DNA of 64,000 bases, from contig NC_013595.1 in NCBI RefSeq assembly GCF_000024865.1, forward strand, positions 2,976,001 to 3,040,000, read 5' to 3'. The position numbers were made by a program, and so were the translations under genes. Each line of letters begins with the position of its first letter. Position 1 is the first letter of the stretch. Origin of the DNA: Streptosporangium roseum DSM 43021. GTDB lineage: Bacteria; Actinomycetota; Actinomycetes; Streptosporangiales; Streptosporangiaceae. Below are positions 25,742 through 34,373 of the stretch, in pieces. The notes beneath the pieces are model-generated. The model searched no databases and was not told the DNA's origin. It was given only the letters and a program-made list of their open reading frames with translations.

Positions 25742-27294
25742 GCACCGCCGTCGTCGCGTCACTGCTGGGCGTGGCGGTCGTGCTCCTCGGATCGGCCGCG
25801 ATGGGGGTGGTCAGGCCGCGCAGATACGCCACGATCCTCGACTTCTACGTCGCGGCGCGGGCGGTGGGTCCCTGGCGGAACGGCGCCGCGATCAGCTCCG
25901 AGTACACCTCGGCGGTCAGCTGCCTGAGCCTGGCCGGGCTGATCGCCCTGCACGGCGTCCCGATGCTCTGGTATTCGGTGGGCGCCGCCGGCGGCTACGT
26001 GGTCGTCCTGATCCTGGTCGTGGCCCCGCTGCGCCGCTCGGGCACCTACACCCTGTCCGACTTCGCCCAGTGGCGGCTGGGCTCGCCGCTGGTCAGGCGG
26101 CTGGTCACCGGCATCGTGACGGTGATCGGCATGATCTGTCTGGTGGCTCAGCTCCAGGCCGCCGGGGTCGTGCTCCGCCTGGTGACCGGCCTGCCGCCGT
26201 GGGCTGGGGGCTTGGCGACGGCCGTGGCGGCCGTGGCGGTCGCGCTGACCGGGGGCATGGGCAGCGTCACCGGGCTCCAGGCGCTGCAGTTCTGGCTGAA
26301 GCTCCTGATCTTCGCCGGCTGCGCGCTGGTCCTGTGGTCGGCCTGGCGCTGGGGCGCGGCCGCGCCTCCCGCCGTCCCGGTGCCGCCGGCCGGGCCGCAC
26401 CTCGTCCAGGGACACGTGCTGGCGGGAGCCGGTGACCCGTCCCCGCTCGGGGTGCTCAGCGTGCTGGTGTCGTGCGCGCTGGGCGCCATGGGCCTGCCCC
26501 ATGTGATCGTCCGGGTCTACGCGAGCCCCGACGGCAGGTCGGCCCGCAGGTCCGTCGTGGCGGCGCTGGCCATGCTCGTCGCCTTCTACCTGCTGCCGCC
26601 CGTGTACGGGGTGCTGGGGCGGGTCTTCACCCCCGGCGCGCCGGCCGACGTGATGGTGCTGGTGCTGCCCGCGCGCATGCTGCCGGGGCCGGTCGGCGAC
26701 GCGCTCACCGGGCTGCTCGCCGCCGGGGCCTTCGCCGCGTTCCTGGCCACCTCCTGCGGGGTGCTCGTCGCCCTGGGGGCGGCCCTGTCGCCTGGGACGC
26801 CCCGGGTGGCCCGGCTCGCTCGGATCACCCGGATCGGCCGGTTCAGGGGTTCGGTGGCGGGGGTCGCCCTGACGGCCCTGCTGCTGTCCTGGGCGGCCCC
26901 CCACGGGAGCGTGATCCTGCTGGTGATGCTCGGGTTCGGCCTGTCGGCCGCCACGCTCTGCCCGGTACTGGTGCTCGGCATCTGGTGGCGCGGGCTGTCG
27001 GCCCGTGGCGCCGCCGCCGGGCTGGTGGTCGGTGGCGGGCTCGTCGCCGTGCTCGTCGCGGTGGAGGGGCTGGCCCCCGCGGCTCTCGTGGCCGGCCTGG
27101 GGCTGCCGGTCCGCTACCCGGCGCCGTTCGTCGCCCCGGTCGCCTTCCTGGTGATGGTGGTGGTCTCGCTGGCGACACCCGGGAGCGTGCCGCCGGGGGT
27201 CTCCCGCAAGCTCGCCAGGATGCACCTCCCCGAAGACCTCGGGGACGCGGGAATCGACCGCTCGTCGCGCCGCCCGGACCGCTCGTCGCGATGA
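25738..27294 (+). CDS. Sodium:solute symporter family transporter (ActP/MctP-like)
   Basis: The 518-residue integral membrane protein has about 13 helices and SSS-family features: the N-terminal FYVAARAVGPWRNGAAISSEYTSAVSCLSLAGL, YTLSDFAQWRLGSPLVRR, GGMGSVTGLQALQFWLK and GAMGLPHVIVRVYASPD. These resemble acetate/monocarboxylate permeases (ActP, MctP). The coupled LytS/LytTR system suggests substrate-induced uptake of a small organic acid such as pyruvate or acetate, by analogy with BtsSR-BtsT. The substrate cannot be read from sequence. The end carries two RSSR-type repeats (DRSSRRPDRSSR). Confidence 0.9.
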   Translation: MSTAVVASLLGVAVVLLGSAAMGVVRPRRYATILDFYVAARAVGPWRNGAAISSEYTSAVSCLSLAGLIALHGVPMLWYSVGAAGGYVVVLILVVAPLRRSGTYTLSDFAQWRLGSPLVRRLVTGIVTVIGMICLVAQLQAAGVVLRLVTGLPPWAGGLATAVAAVAVALTGGMGSVTGLQALQFWLKLLIFAGCALVLWSAWRWGAAAPPAVPVPPAGPHLVQGHVLAGAGDPSPLGVLSVLVSCALGAMGLPHVIVRVYASPDGRSARRSVVAALAMLVAFYLLPPVYGVLGRVFTPGAPADVMVLVLPARMLPGPVGDALTGLLAAGAFAAFLATSCGVLVALGAALSPGTPRVARLARITRIGRFRGSVAGVALTALLLSWAAPHGSVILLVMLGFGLSAATLCPVLVLGIWWRGLSARGAAAGLVVGGGLVAVLVAVEGLAPAALVAGLGLPVRYPAPFVAPVAFLVMVVVSLATPGSVPPGVSRKLARMHLPEDLGDAGIDRSSRRPDRSSR

Positions 27295-27379
27295 GACGCT
27301 CCGCACATCGACGACCACGGACCGTTAATCGCGCTGGTCGGAAAGGGGCGGTCGCCTGCCCGGCCTCCCCTCTAGTGTT

Positions 27380-27520
27380 CCCTTCATCGGAGAGCCAAAC
27401 CCGCCGCACCAGGGGGGGACAGAGCCGGAAGGCTCGGGTCCTGGTGCGCGGAGTCCCGGGTGACCACCAATACCGGTCATCCGGTTGCCGGGCCCTGGAT
27501 CGGGGGGAGGGCCCGGCGAT
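27380..27520 (-). ncRNA. Candidate 6C-type small RNA
   Basis: On the minus strand two stable stem-loops each expose a long cytosine run. One has stem CCGGGCCCT/AGGGCCCGG (27516-27508 with 27496-27488) with loop CCCCCCGATCC. The other has stem CGCACCAGG/CCTGGTGCG (27448-27440 with 27413-27405) enclosing a GAGCC-TTCC-GGCTC stem and a C7 run. Two hairpins with six or more C define the actinobacterial 6C RNA. The region is gene-free. Borders are approximate, and the assignment rests on architecture only. Confidence 0.5.
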
Positions 27521-27548
27521 CTCCGGTGCGATGGGACGCCCGCGTTAG

Positions 27549-27580
27549 CCCGCGGGCCGGACCGTGATCTGGCCCGCGGG
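27549..27580. terminator. 10-bp hairpin next to the 6C-like RNA
   Basis: CCCGCGGGCC (27549-27558) and GGCCCGCGGG (27571-27580) form a perfect stem with a 12-nt loop in the convergent gap. It may end rightward symporter transcription. Confidence 0.5.
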
Positions 27581-27615
27581 GGCGGCCGGATCACGAGAGC
27601 GGGCGTCCCGTCCCA

Positions 27616-27825
27616 CCCCGTCCTCAGCCGGGGATCGCCCGGCCGGGCAGCGGGGACCGCCTGTCCTCAGCCGGGGGCCGCCGGCCGGGGCAGCGGGGGC
27701 CGCCCCGTCTTCAGCCGGGGACCGCCCGTCCTCAGCCGGGGACCGCCCGTCCTCAGCCGGGGCCGCCCGACTTCAGCCGGGGGCCGCCGGCCGGGGCAGC
27801 GGGGGCCGCCCGGCCGGCGCCCGGA
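27616..27825. repeat. Minisatellite array of about 20- and 43-bp units
   Basis: The unit (T/A)C(C/T)TCAGCCGGGG(A/G)CCGCCCG recurs about six times, three times in a 43-44-bp form extended by GGCCGGGGCAGCGGGGG-CCGCC and three times in a 20-21-bp short form. The array lies between the convergent symporter and amidohydrolase genes. Open frames across it are arginine/proline-rich artefacts. Confidence 0.85.
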
Positions 27826-27831
27826 GCGGGG

Positions 27832-29463
27832 TCAGCGGGCGAAGCCCGCGGCGTCGTGGACCAGGACGCCGCCGACCGCGGTGGCGGCCACCGTGAGGTC
27901 GCGGATGCGCTCGGCGGGCACCGCGAACAGGTCGTCGGAGAGCACGGCGAAGTCGGCCAGCCTGCCGCGGCTCAGCACGCCCTTCAGGTGGTCCTCGTGC
28001 ACGGCGTGCGCGGAGCCGGCGGTGTAGGCGTGCAGCGCCTGCGCGACGGTGAGCGCCTCGGCGGGGTTGAAGGGGACCCCGCCGGCGGTGCGCTGGTTGA
28101 CCAGGTCGTGAATGCCCAGCAGCGGGGCCCCGTCGGTGACCGGGCAGTCGGAGCTGCCCGGCAGCGGGATCCCGGCGTCGAGGAAGGACCGCTGCCGGTA
28201 GCAGCCGCGCGCCCGTTCGGGCCCGAGCGCGGCGAGCATGCCGTCGCCGAGCTCGGAGATGAACCGGCCCTGCGGGACCGGGATCACGCCGAGGCGGGCG
28301 ATCCTGGCCACCTGGGCGTCGCTGGTGACCGCGCAGTGCTCGATCCGGTGGCGGGCGTCGGGACGCGGGTGGCGGGCCTGGGCCTCCTCGTAGGCGTCCA
28401 GGATCACCTCCACCGCGTGGTCGCCGATGGCGTGCGTAGCGATCTGCCAGTCGGAGGCGTGGGCGCGCAGGATGAACGTACGCAGCGCCTCGGCGTCCTC
28501 CTGCAGCAGGCCCCGGTTGCCAGGCTCCCCCTGGTAGTCGCAGCACATCGCCGCGGTCCTGCCGATCAGCGAGCCGTCGGAGAAGAGCTTGACCGGGCCG
28601 ATCCGCAGCCGTTCGTCACCCAGGCCGGTGCCGATCCCCAGGTCCAGCCCGAACTGGCCGTTCCCCACGTCGTGGAGGTTGGGCGAGCCCGGCATGAGGG
28701 TGGCCCGCTGCAGCAGCAGGCCCTGCCGTACGGCCTCCTGGAAGGCGGCCACGTCCCAGGAGCCGTTTCCGGCCAGGCCGTGGCCGACCCCCGGCTCGGT
28801 GAAGCTGGTCAGGCCCTCGGCCGCGGCCACCCGGCTCGCGAGCGCGAGGCCCCGGATGTAGTCCTCGTGGGTCACCGGCCGCAGCACGCGGTTGGCGAGC
28901 TCCTGGGCCTGCTCGGTGAGCAGGCCGTCGGGCAGCCCGGCGGCGTCGCGCCCGACGGTGCCGCCGGGAACCTCCGGGACGTCCTCCACGCGGGAGAAGC
29001 CCATCCGGGCGAAGGCCTCGGTGCTGGCGACGCCCATGTGTCCCGAGACGTGCTGCAGCCAGACGGGACGCCCGCCCGAGGCCCTGTCCAGGGCCTCGCG
29101 CGTGGGGTGGGCCCCCAGCTTGTTCTGGTCGTAGCCGGCGCCCCGGACCCACGCGTCCGGGGGCAGCCCGGCCGCCCGCTCGGCCACCTTCGCGTACAGC
29201 TCGTCCAGCGACCCCACCTGGCTCTCGCGCAGGTCGAGCTCGCGCAGCCGCTGGCCGCGCATGCTCAGGTGGTGGTGGGCGTCGTTGAAGCCGGGCACCA
29301 CCGGCGCGCCGCCGAGGTCGACCACCAGATCGGCGGTGACGCCGTCCAGCTCCTCGTTGAGCCCCGCGATCCGGCCGCCGAACACGCCCAGACGGGTGGC
29401 CTCGGGCCGGCCGGGGTCCAGCGTGGTGAACCGGCCGTTGACGAACAGTGCGTCGAGACGCAT
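27832..29463 (-). CDS. YtcJ-like metal-dependent amidohydrolase
   Basis: The 543-residue enzyme belongs to the amidohydrolase_3 (YtcJ/NfdA) family: the N-terminal beta-sandwich (LFVNGRFTTLDPGRPEATRLGV), metal ligands in PGFNDAHHHLSMRG, DGSLIGRTAAM, IATHAIGDHAVE, RHRIEHC and the late Asp in LPGSSDCPV. Substrates of the family include formamides and N-acyl compounds; here a ureide- or purine-related amide is plausible from context only. GAAGGG precedes ATG 29463. It is the last gene of the leftward ureAB-ureC-MFS-amidohydrolase operon, 29 nt after the transporter. Confidence 0.85.
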   Translation of the reverse strand: MRLDALFVNGRFTTLDPGRPEATRLGVFGGRIAGLNEELDGVTADLVVDLGGAPVVPGFNDAHHHLSMRGQRLRELDLRESQVGSLDELYAKVAERAAGLPPDAWVRGAGYDQNKLGAHPTREALDRASGGRPVWLQHVSGHMGVASTEAFARMGFSRVEDVPEVPGGTVGRDAAGLPDGLLTEQAQELANRVLRPVTHEDYIRGLALASRVAAAEGLTSFTEPGVGHGLAGNGSWDVAAFQEAVRQGLLLQRATLMPGSPNLHDVGNGQFGLDLGIGTGLGDERLRIGPVKLFSDGSLIGRTAAMCCDYQGEPGNRGLLQEDAEALRTFILRAHASDWQIATHAIGDHAVEVILDAYEEAQARHPRPDARHRIEHCAVTSDAQVARIARLGVIPVPQGRFISELGDGMLAALGPERARGCYRQRSFLDAGIPLPGSSDCPVTDGAPLLGIHDLVNQRTAGGVPFNPAEALTVAQALHAYTAGSAHAVHEDHLKGVLSRGRLADFAVLSDDLFAVPAERIRDLTVAATAVGGVLVHDAAGFAR

Positions 29464-29492
29464 GGCGACCCTTCTCTTCTCTCTCAGATCTC

Positions 29493-30776
29493 TCAGGCGC
29501 CCACGGGAACCGGCTCGGCGGTGGCCGCCGAGCGGCGGTGCAGCGCGGCGACACAGGCCATGGTGAGCAGGATGATGGCGATGTACTGGATGACGACCGC
29601 CCAGATCGTGCCGGACCAGCCCAGCAGGGCCTGAGCGATCATCGGGGCGGTGCCGCCGATCAGCGCGCCGCAGAGCTGGTAGGCCAGCGAGATGCCGGTG
29701 TAGCGGACCCGGGCGGGGAACACCTCGGCCAGGAACCCGGCCAGCGCGGCGTAGGACGAGCCGCCGAACACGATGCTCAGCGCCAGGCCCAGCGTGGCCA
29801 TCGTGGGCGAGCCGGTGCCCACCATCAGGAACGTGATCGGCGTGCAGACCAGCAGCGCCGAGAAGGCGATCAGCATGTAGCGGGCGGCGCCCCACTTCTG
29901 GCCGAGCACCGCGCCGATCGGCTGGGTGACGAACTGCACGACCGCCACGATGAGCAGCACGTTCAGCATGGTGCCCTTGGCGATGCCCAGGTCGGTGGTG
30001 GCCCAGGACAGGATGAAGGTGTTGGTGAAGTAGGCGGAGGCGATGCCGACGCCGCTCGCGCCGATGCCGAGCAGGACCAGCGGCCACGCCGTACGGAAGA
30101 CCTCCGCGACGGGGAGCTTGGCCACCTCGCGCTGGTCGCGCATCTTCACGAACTCCGGCGACTCCTCGACCTTGAGCCGGATGACCAGCCCGATCGCCAG
30201 CAGCACGGCGGACGCCAGGAACGGGATACGCCAGCCGTACGACAGGAAGGCCTCGTCGGGCATCAGGCTGACCAGGGCGAACATGCCGGTGGCGAGGATC
30301 GAGCCGGCCGGGGAGCCCTGCTGGGCGAAGGCGGCGTAGAAGACGCGCTTCGGCCCGGCGTGCTCGGCGGCGATCAGCACCGCGCCGCCCCACTCGCCGC
30401 CGACCGCGATGCCCTGCACCAGGCGCAGGACGGCCAGCAGGATCGGGGCGAGCATGCCGATCGACTCGTAGGTGGGCAGCACGCCCACGAGCGTGGTCGC
30501 GCCGCCCATCAGCAGCAGCGTGGCCACCAGCGTGCCCTTGCGGCCGATGCGGTCGCCCAGGTGACCGAAGATCACACCACCCAGCGGCCGGGCCAGGAAG
30601 CCCACCCAGAACGTGGCGAAGGACGCCATCACGCCGGCGGTCGGGCTGGCCTCCGGGAAGAAGAGCCTGCCGAAGATCAGCGCGGACGCGGTGCCGTAGA
30701 TGTAGAAGTCGTACCACTCGATGGAGGTGCCGACGAAGGAGGCGATGCCCGCGCCGCGGGCGTTCGTCTTGCTCAT
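29493..30776 (-). CDS. MFS transporter, metabolite:H+ symporter (MHS) type
   Basis: The 427-residue 12-helix protein has MHS-family motifs: ASFVGTSIEWYDFYIYGTASALIFGRLFFP at the N terminus, GHLGDRIGRKGTLVATLLLMG (motif A), VQGIAVGGEWGGAVL and EESPEFVKM. This family (ShiA, ProP, KgtP-like) imports organic acids and osmolytes with protons. The urease-like genes 17 nt upstream and amidohydrolase downstream suggest uptake of a nitrogen compound. ATG 30776 is chosen because the frame further upstream overlaps ureC and is not transporter-like. Confidence 0.88.
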   Translation of the reverse strand: MSKTNARGAGIASFVGTSIEWYDFYIYGTASALIFGRLFFPEASPTAGVMASFATFWVGFLARPLGGVIFGHLGDRIGRKGTLVATLLLMGGATTLVGVLPTYESIGMLAPILLAVLRLVQGIAVGGEWGGAVLIAAEHAGPKRVFYAAFAQQGSPAGSILATGMFALVSLMPDEAFLSYGWRIPFLASAVLLAIGLVIRLKVEESPEFVKMRDQREVAKLPVAEVFRTAWPLVLLGIGASGVGIASAYFTNTFILSWATTDLGIAKGTMLNVLLIVAVVQFVTQPIGAVLGQKWGAARYMLIAFSALLVCTPITFLMVGTGSPTMATLGLALSIVFGGSSYAALAGFLAEVFPARVRYTGISLAYQLCGALIGGTAPMIAQALLGWSGTIWAVVIQYIAIILLTMACVAALHRRSAATAEPVPVGA

Positions 30777-30793
30777 GGGAGTCACCAGGGGGG

Positions 30794-32440
30794 TTAGGCG
30801 AAGTGGTGGAGACGGGCGAGCGGCACCTCGGTCGCGGGGGCCACGCCGACCTCGGTCCCGTCCACCAGGACGGGACCGGGATCGCGGGGCACCTCGACCT
30901 GCGGGGTCGCGGTGTTGCGGCACATGTCGGCCCTGGTCAGGCCGCGTGAGTGCCGGATGGCCGCGTAGCGCAGGCCGGTGGGCAGCGCGTCACGGGATTC
31001 GGCGGAGTCGAGCGCCTCGTGGGCGACGAAGACCCGCGACAGCCGGCTCGGCGCGTCGCCGAGCCCGCCGAAGTAGGGGCGGTAGGTGCGGGGCTGGGTG
31101 AGCCGGGTGGAGCCCGAGCCGCTGCCGGACACGCCGTGGGCGACGAAGCCGCCCTTGAGCACGAGCTCGGGCTTGGTGCCGAACCAGGCGGGGTGCCACA
31201 GCACGATGTCGGCCAGACGGCCCGGCTGCAGGGTGCCCACCTCGTGGGCGAGGCCGTGGGCGATGGCCGGGTTCAGGGTCAGCTTGGCCAGGTACCGCAG
31301 CACCCGGGCGTTGTCGACGCCGGGGGTCCCCGCGCGCAGGGCCTGCAGGTGGGCCAGCTGCCAGGTGCGGCGGACGGTCTCGGCGACCCGGCCCATGCCC
31401 ATGGAGTCAGAGTTGACGATGCTGATGGCGCCGAGGTCGTGCAGCACGTTCTCGGCGGCGATGCCGTGGACGCGCAGCCGGGTCCTCGTCACCTCCACGT
31501 CGCTGTCGATGTGGTGGTTCTGCCGGTGCACGGTCATCGTCATCGGGAACAGCTCGCCGACCGTGTTGGTGGTGTAGGGGATGGTCGGCGTGGTGGAGGA
31601 GGCGAGGATGTTCGGCTCGCCGAGGATCTCCAGCAGGTCGGGATGGCCGCCGCCGCCTTCGACGTGGTAGGCGTGCACGGTACGGCCCCGCGTGGCGCCG
31701 ACGGTGTCGGCGAGGTAGCCGGACTCGTTCATCGAGTCCGAGTGCAACGCCACCGGCAGGTCCGCCTGCTCGGCGACGCCGAGGCAGGTGTCCACGATGC
31801 GCGGGGTGGCGCCGAAGTCCTCGTGGATCTTGAAACCGCCGGCCCCGGCCAGCACCGCCTCCTCCAGCAGCGTCGAGGAGCTGGAGGATCCCCGGGCCAG
31901 GAACGCGACGTTCAGCGGGGTGCCGCGCCAGGCGCTCATCAGCGTGTGCAGGTTGTGCGCCGGGTTGCAGCCCACGTCCCAGACGCCGCCCAGGCCCATG
32001 CCCACGACCGTCGTGACGCCGGAGGCCAGCGCCGCCGGGGCGATCTCGGGTGAGGACAGGTGCACGTGCGAGTCGACGACGCCGGGGGTGGCGATCAGCC
32101 CCTCGCCGGGCACTATCGCGGTGTGGGAGTCGATGACGGCGCCCTCGAAGGGGACGATGCGGCCGTCCTTGACGCCGATGTGGGTCTTGCGCACGCCCAG
32201 CACCGGGTCCATCAGCACGACCCCGGCCACCACCACGTCCAGCGCCGAGTCCCGGTCGCCGCGGGGGGCGGCCAGCAGGCCGTCGCGCAGTGTCTTGCCG
32301 CAGCCGCCGAGCAGCTCGTCGCCGTGCGGGACGTCGTCACGCTCGATCTCGATCCACAGGCAGGTGTCGCCGAGCCGGACCCGGTCCCCGGCCGTCGGGC
32401 CGTAAAGCTTGTTGTAGGTGTCGCGGGAGACACTGCTCAT
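30794..32440 (-). CDS. ureC: Urease alpha subunit homologue with altered active-site flap
   Basis: The 548-residue protein is a urease alpha-subunit paralogue. Nickel-site residues are retained: HVH in DSHVHLSSPE, carbamylated Lys in FKIHEDFGATP, His in VALHSDSMNESG, His in YHVEGGGGH and Asp in NSDSMGMGR. The mobile flap differs: where ureases have MLMVCHHLDPD this has MTMTVHRQNHH, so the flap Cys is Val while the following catalytic His stays. It is about 20 residues shorter than typical UreC. It overlaps ureAB (ATGA). No ureDEFG accessory genes lie in the window. Urea hydrolysis is probable but not certain. Confidence 0.88.
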   Translation of the reverse strand: MSSVSRDTYNKLYGPTAGDRVRLGDTCLWIEIERDDVPHGDELLGGCGKTLRDGLLAAPRGDRDSALDVVVAGVVLMDPVLGVRKTHIGVKDGRIVPFEGAVIDSHTAIVPGEGLIATPGVVDSHVHLSSPEIAPAALASGVTTVVGMGLGGVWDVGCNPAHNLHTLMSAWRGTPLNVAFLARGSSSSSTLLEEAVLAGAGGFKIHEDFGATPRIVDTCLGVAEQADLPVALHSDSMNESGYLADTVGATRGRTVHAYHVEGGGGHPDLLEILGEPNILASSTTPTIPYTTNTVGELFPMTMTVHRQNHHIDSDVEVTRTRLRVHGIAAENVLHDLGAISIVNSDSMGMGRVAETVRRTWQLAHLQALRAGTPGVDNARVLRYLAKLTLNPAIAHGLAHEVGTLQPGRLADIVLWHPAWFGTKPELVLKGGFVAHGVSGSGSGSTRLTQPRTYRPYFGGLGDAPSRLSRVFVAHEALDSAESRDALPTGLRYAAIRHSRGLTRADMCRNTATPQVEVPRDPGPVLVDGTEVGVAPATEVPLARLHHFA

Positions 32441-33009
32441 GACGACCTCACCACCACTTCGACCTCCAGGGTCTCGCCGGGCGGGAAGGCCGTCGCCGTG
32501 CCCGCCGGGATGTCCAGCCGCATTCCGGCCGCCCGCTCCCTGTCGAAGGCGAGGGCGGCGTTGACCTCCGTCAGCGGGAAGTGGGAGGACACGTAGACGG
32601 TGCGGTCGCCCTCGTTGAGCACCGGCAGCGTGCGCCGCTCGCGCCCCGCGTTCAGCTCCACCGAGCCCTCGCCGGCCTCGACCCAGCCCGGCCCCTGCCC
32701 GGCGGCGGGGCCGAAGGGGGCGTCCACCGCCACCAGCGCCGTGCCGTTCGGGAAGAGCGCCTCCACCTGCACGTGTGTGACCAGGGACGGCACGCCGTCC
32801 ATCACGTCCCCGGCGGTCAGCAGGGTCTGGGCGGCGGACACGACCTCCTCCAGCGAGGCGCCGTCCCAGGCTTGCTCCAGGATCTCGTCGCAGATGAGCG
32901 CGATCGCCTCCGGGGCGTTGAGACGGCGGCCCCGGGAGCGCCTGCGGCGCGCCAGTTCCGCCACGGTGAAGATGGTGAGCCGCTCCTGCTCACGGGGTGT
33001 CAGGTGCAC
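32437..33009 (-). CDS. ureAB: Fused urease gamma/beta subunit
   Basis: The 190-residue protein joins a gamma domain (HLTPREQERLTIFTVAELA ... LNAPEAIALICDEILE ... MDGVPSLVTHVQVEALFPNGT) to a beta domain (GSVELNAGRERRTLPVLNEGDR, then SSHFPLTEVNAALAFDRE). The beta part is diverged at the usual HYHFFEVN and lacks the last 20 or so residues of normal UreB. Fused UreAB with a diverged UreC is the second, accessory-free urease type of streptomycetes. GTG 33009 gives the family start MHLTPREQ; GTG 33051 is possible. It is divergent from the PucR-type regulator. Confidence 0.85.
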   Translation of the reverse strand: MHLTPREQERLTIFTVAELARRRRSRGRRLNAPEAIALICDEILEQAWDGASLEEVVSAAQTLLTAGDVMDGVPSLVTHVQVEALFPNGTALVAVDAPFGPAAGQGPGWVEAGEGSVELNAGRERRTLPVLNEGDRTVYVSSHFPLTEVNAALAFDRERAAGMRLDIPAGTATAFPPGETLEVEVVVRSS

Positions 33010-33112
33010 AGCGCGACAGCACCGCCTTCCGAGTTGCAACGTTCCGTTCACCGTATGTGCAGGTCAGAGGGGCAGCCAACGGTGATACAACGCGGAAATG
33101 GGCCGATAGATT

Positions 33113-34282
33113 GTGCATGTGCCCAATGAAGTGCTCTCACGCCTGGCCCTTGAGCGGCTGGCCGACCTCCAGGGCCTCATCGAGGTCTGGACCGACCAGG
33201 TGATGGCGCTGGAGTCGTACGCCGGAGGGCTCGTGCCCCGCGAGGAGGTCAGGGAGGGCGCGCGGATCGGGTTCGCGCTCATCCTGCGGCACGTCGCCGA
33301 GGGCGAGGTCCCGCCCGAGCTGGCCGAGCACTCCGAGCGTCTGGGGGAGCGGCGGGCCGGGCAGGGCGTGCCGCTGGCGTCCCTGCTGGCCGCCGGCCGC
33401 CTGGACGCGCGGGCGCTGTGGCAGGGCCTGGTCGAGCGGGCCGGTCCGGAGGACATGACCGAGCTGCTGCGCAGCGCGCACCTGGTCTGGGAGGCGGTCG
33501 AGCAGCACGTCACCGGGCTGATGGCGGGCTACCAGCGGGCGGTGCTGGAGATGGGCAGGCAGCGAGAGGACCAGCGCCGCGCCTGGTTCGCCCGGCTCCT
33601 CGACAACGACGGCCGCAACCCCGACGTGGTGCGGGACGCCGGGCAGGTGCTGGGCTTCGACGTCTCGGGCCGGTTCTTCGTGGCGGTGGCCGACCCGGGG
33701 GCGAGCGCCGAGCTGCGTGCCGCGGCGACCGTGATGGCCTCCTCGGGCCTGCGCTGCCACCGCCACGAGTCGCCGACCGGCGACATGCTCGTGGCCCAGC
33801 CCTCCGGAAGGGTGGGCGTCCCGGAGAAGACCGTGCTGGGCCTGCTGGGCGGCGTGCGGTGCGGGGTGTCACCCCCGGTGGACGAGCTCGCCCAGGTCCC
33901 CCATGCCGTCCGGCTGGCGGCGGCGGCCGCGCGGGCCGCCGGCCCGGACACCGAGGGGCCCCAGCGGCTGGAGGAGCGCTGGCTGGACGTCTTCGCCGCG
34001 CACAGCCCGGAGCTCGCCGCCGAGCTCGCCGAGCGGGTGCTGGGCCCGCTGGCCGCCATCGGCGCGGCCGAACGCGACCGGTTGCTGGAGACCGTGCGCA
34101 CCCACCTGTCGGGCACCGGGTCGATCGCCGACACCGCGGTCGCGCTCTACTGCCACCGCAACACGGTCCAGCACCGCTTCGCCCGCTTCCGCGACCTCAC
34201 CGGCCGCGACGTCCGCGCTCCCGGCGACGCCGCCGTCGTCGCCCTCGCCCTGCGCGCCGCGGCCCTGAACCCGGCCAGGTGA
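33113..34282 (+). CDS. PucR/CdaR-type transcriptional regulator
   Basis: The 389-residue protein ends in the PucR helix-turn-helix (LLETVRTHLSGTGSIADTAVALYCHRNTVQHRFARFRDLTGRD near 325-370), preceded by a GGDEF-like sensory middle region (GQVLGFDVSGRFFVAVADP, CGVSPPVDELAQVPHAVRLA). PucR proteins control purine catabolism in bacilli and actinobacteria. It sits divergently between the urease operon and the uric acid operon, the expected place for the local regulator. It starts at GTG 33113. Confidence 0.85.
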   Translation: MHVPNEVLSRLALERLADLQGLIEVWTDQVMALESYAGGLVPREEVREGARIGFALILRHVAEGEVPPELAEHSERLGERRAGQGVPLASLLAAGRLDARALWQGLVERAGPEDMTELLRSAHLVWEAVEQHVTGLMAGYQRAVLEMGRQREDQRRAWFARLLDNDGRNPDVVRDAGQVLGFDVSGRFFVAVADPGASAELRAAATVMASSGLRCHRHESPTGDMLVAQPSGRVGVPEKTVLGLLGGVRCGVSPPVDELAQVPHAVRLAAAAARAAGPDTEGPQRLEERWLDVFAAHSPELAAELAERVLGPLAAIGAAERDRLLETVRTHLSGTGSIADTAVALYCHRNTVQHRFARFRDLTGRDVRAPGDAAVVALALRAAALNPAR

Positions 34283-34373
34283 TCAACACCCACGCCCGCA
34301 GCCGGCGGTCTCCGGCCGCTCGCCGCGGCTTGGAGCCGCCCGCTGCCGTCAGCCCCCGCAGTCCCCGCCGCCG

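Noticed and set aside
27485..28027. Plus-strand frame across the minisatellite (SSAGDRP repeats)
   Set aside because: Repeats exist at DNA level with both 20/21- and 43-bp periods that do not keep frame; no homology or ribosome site.
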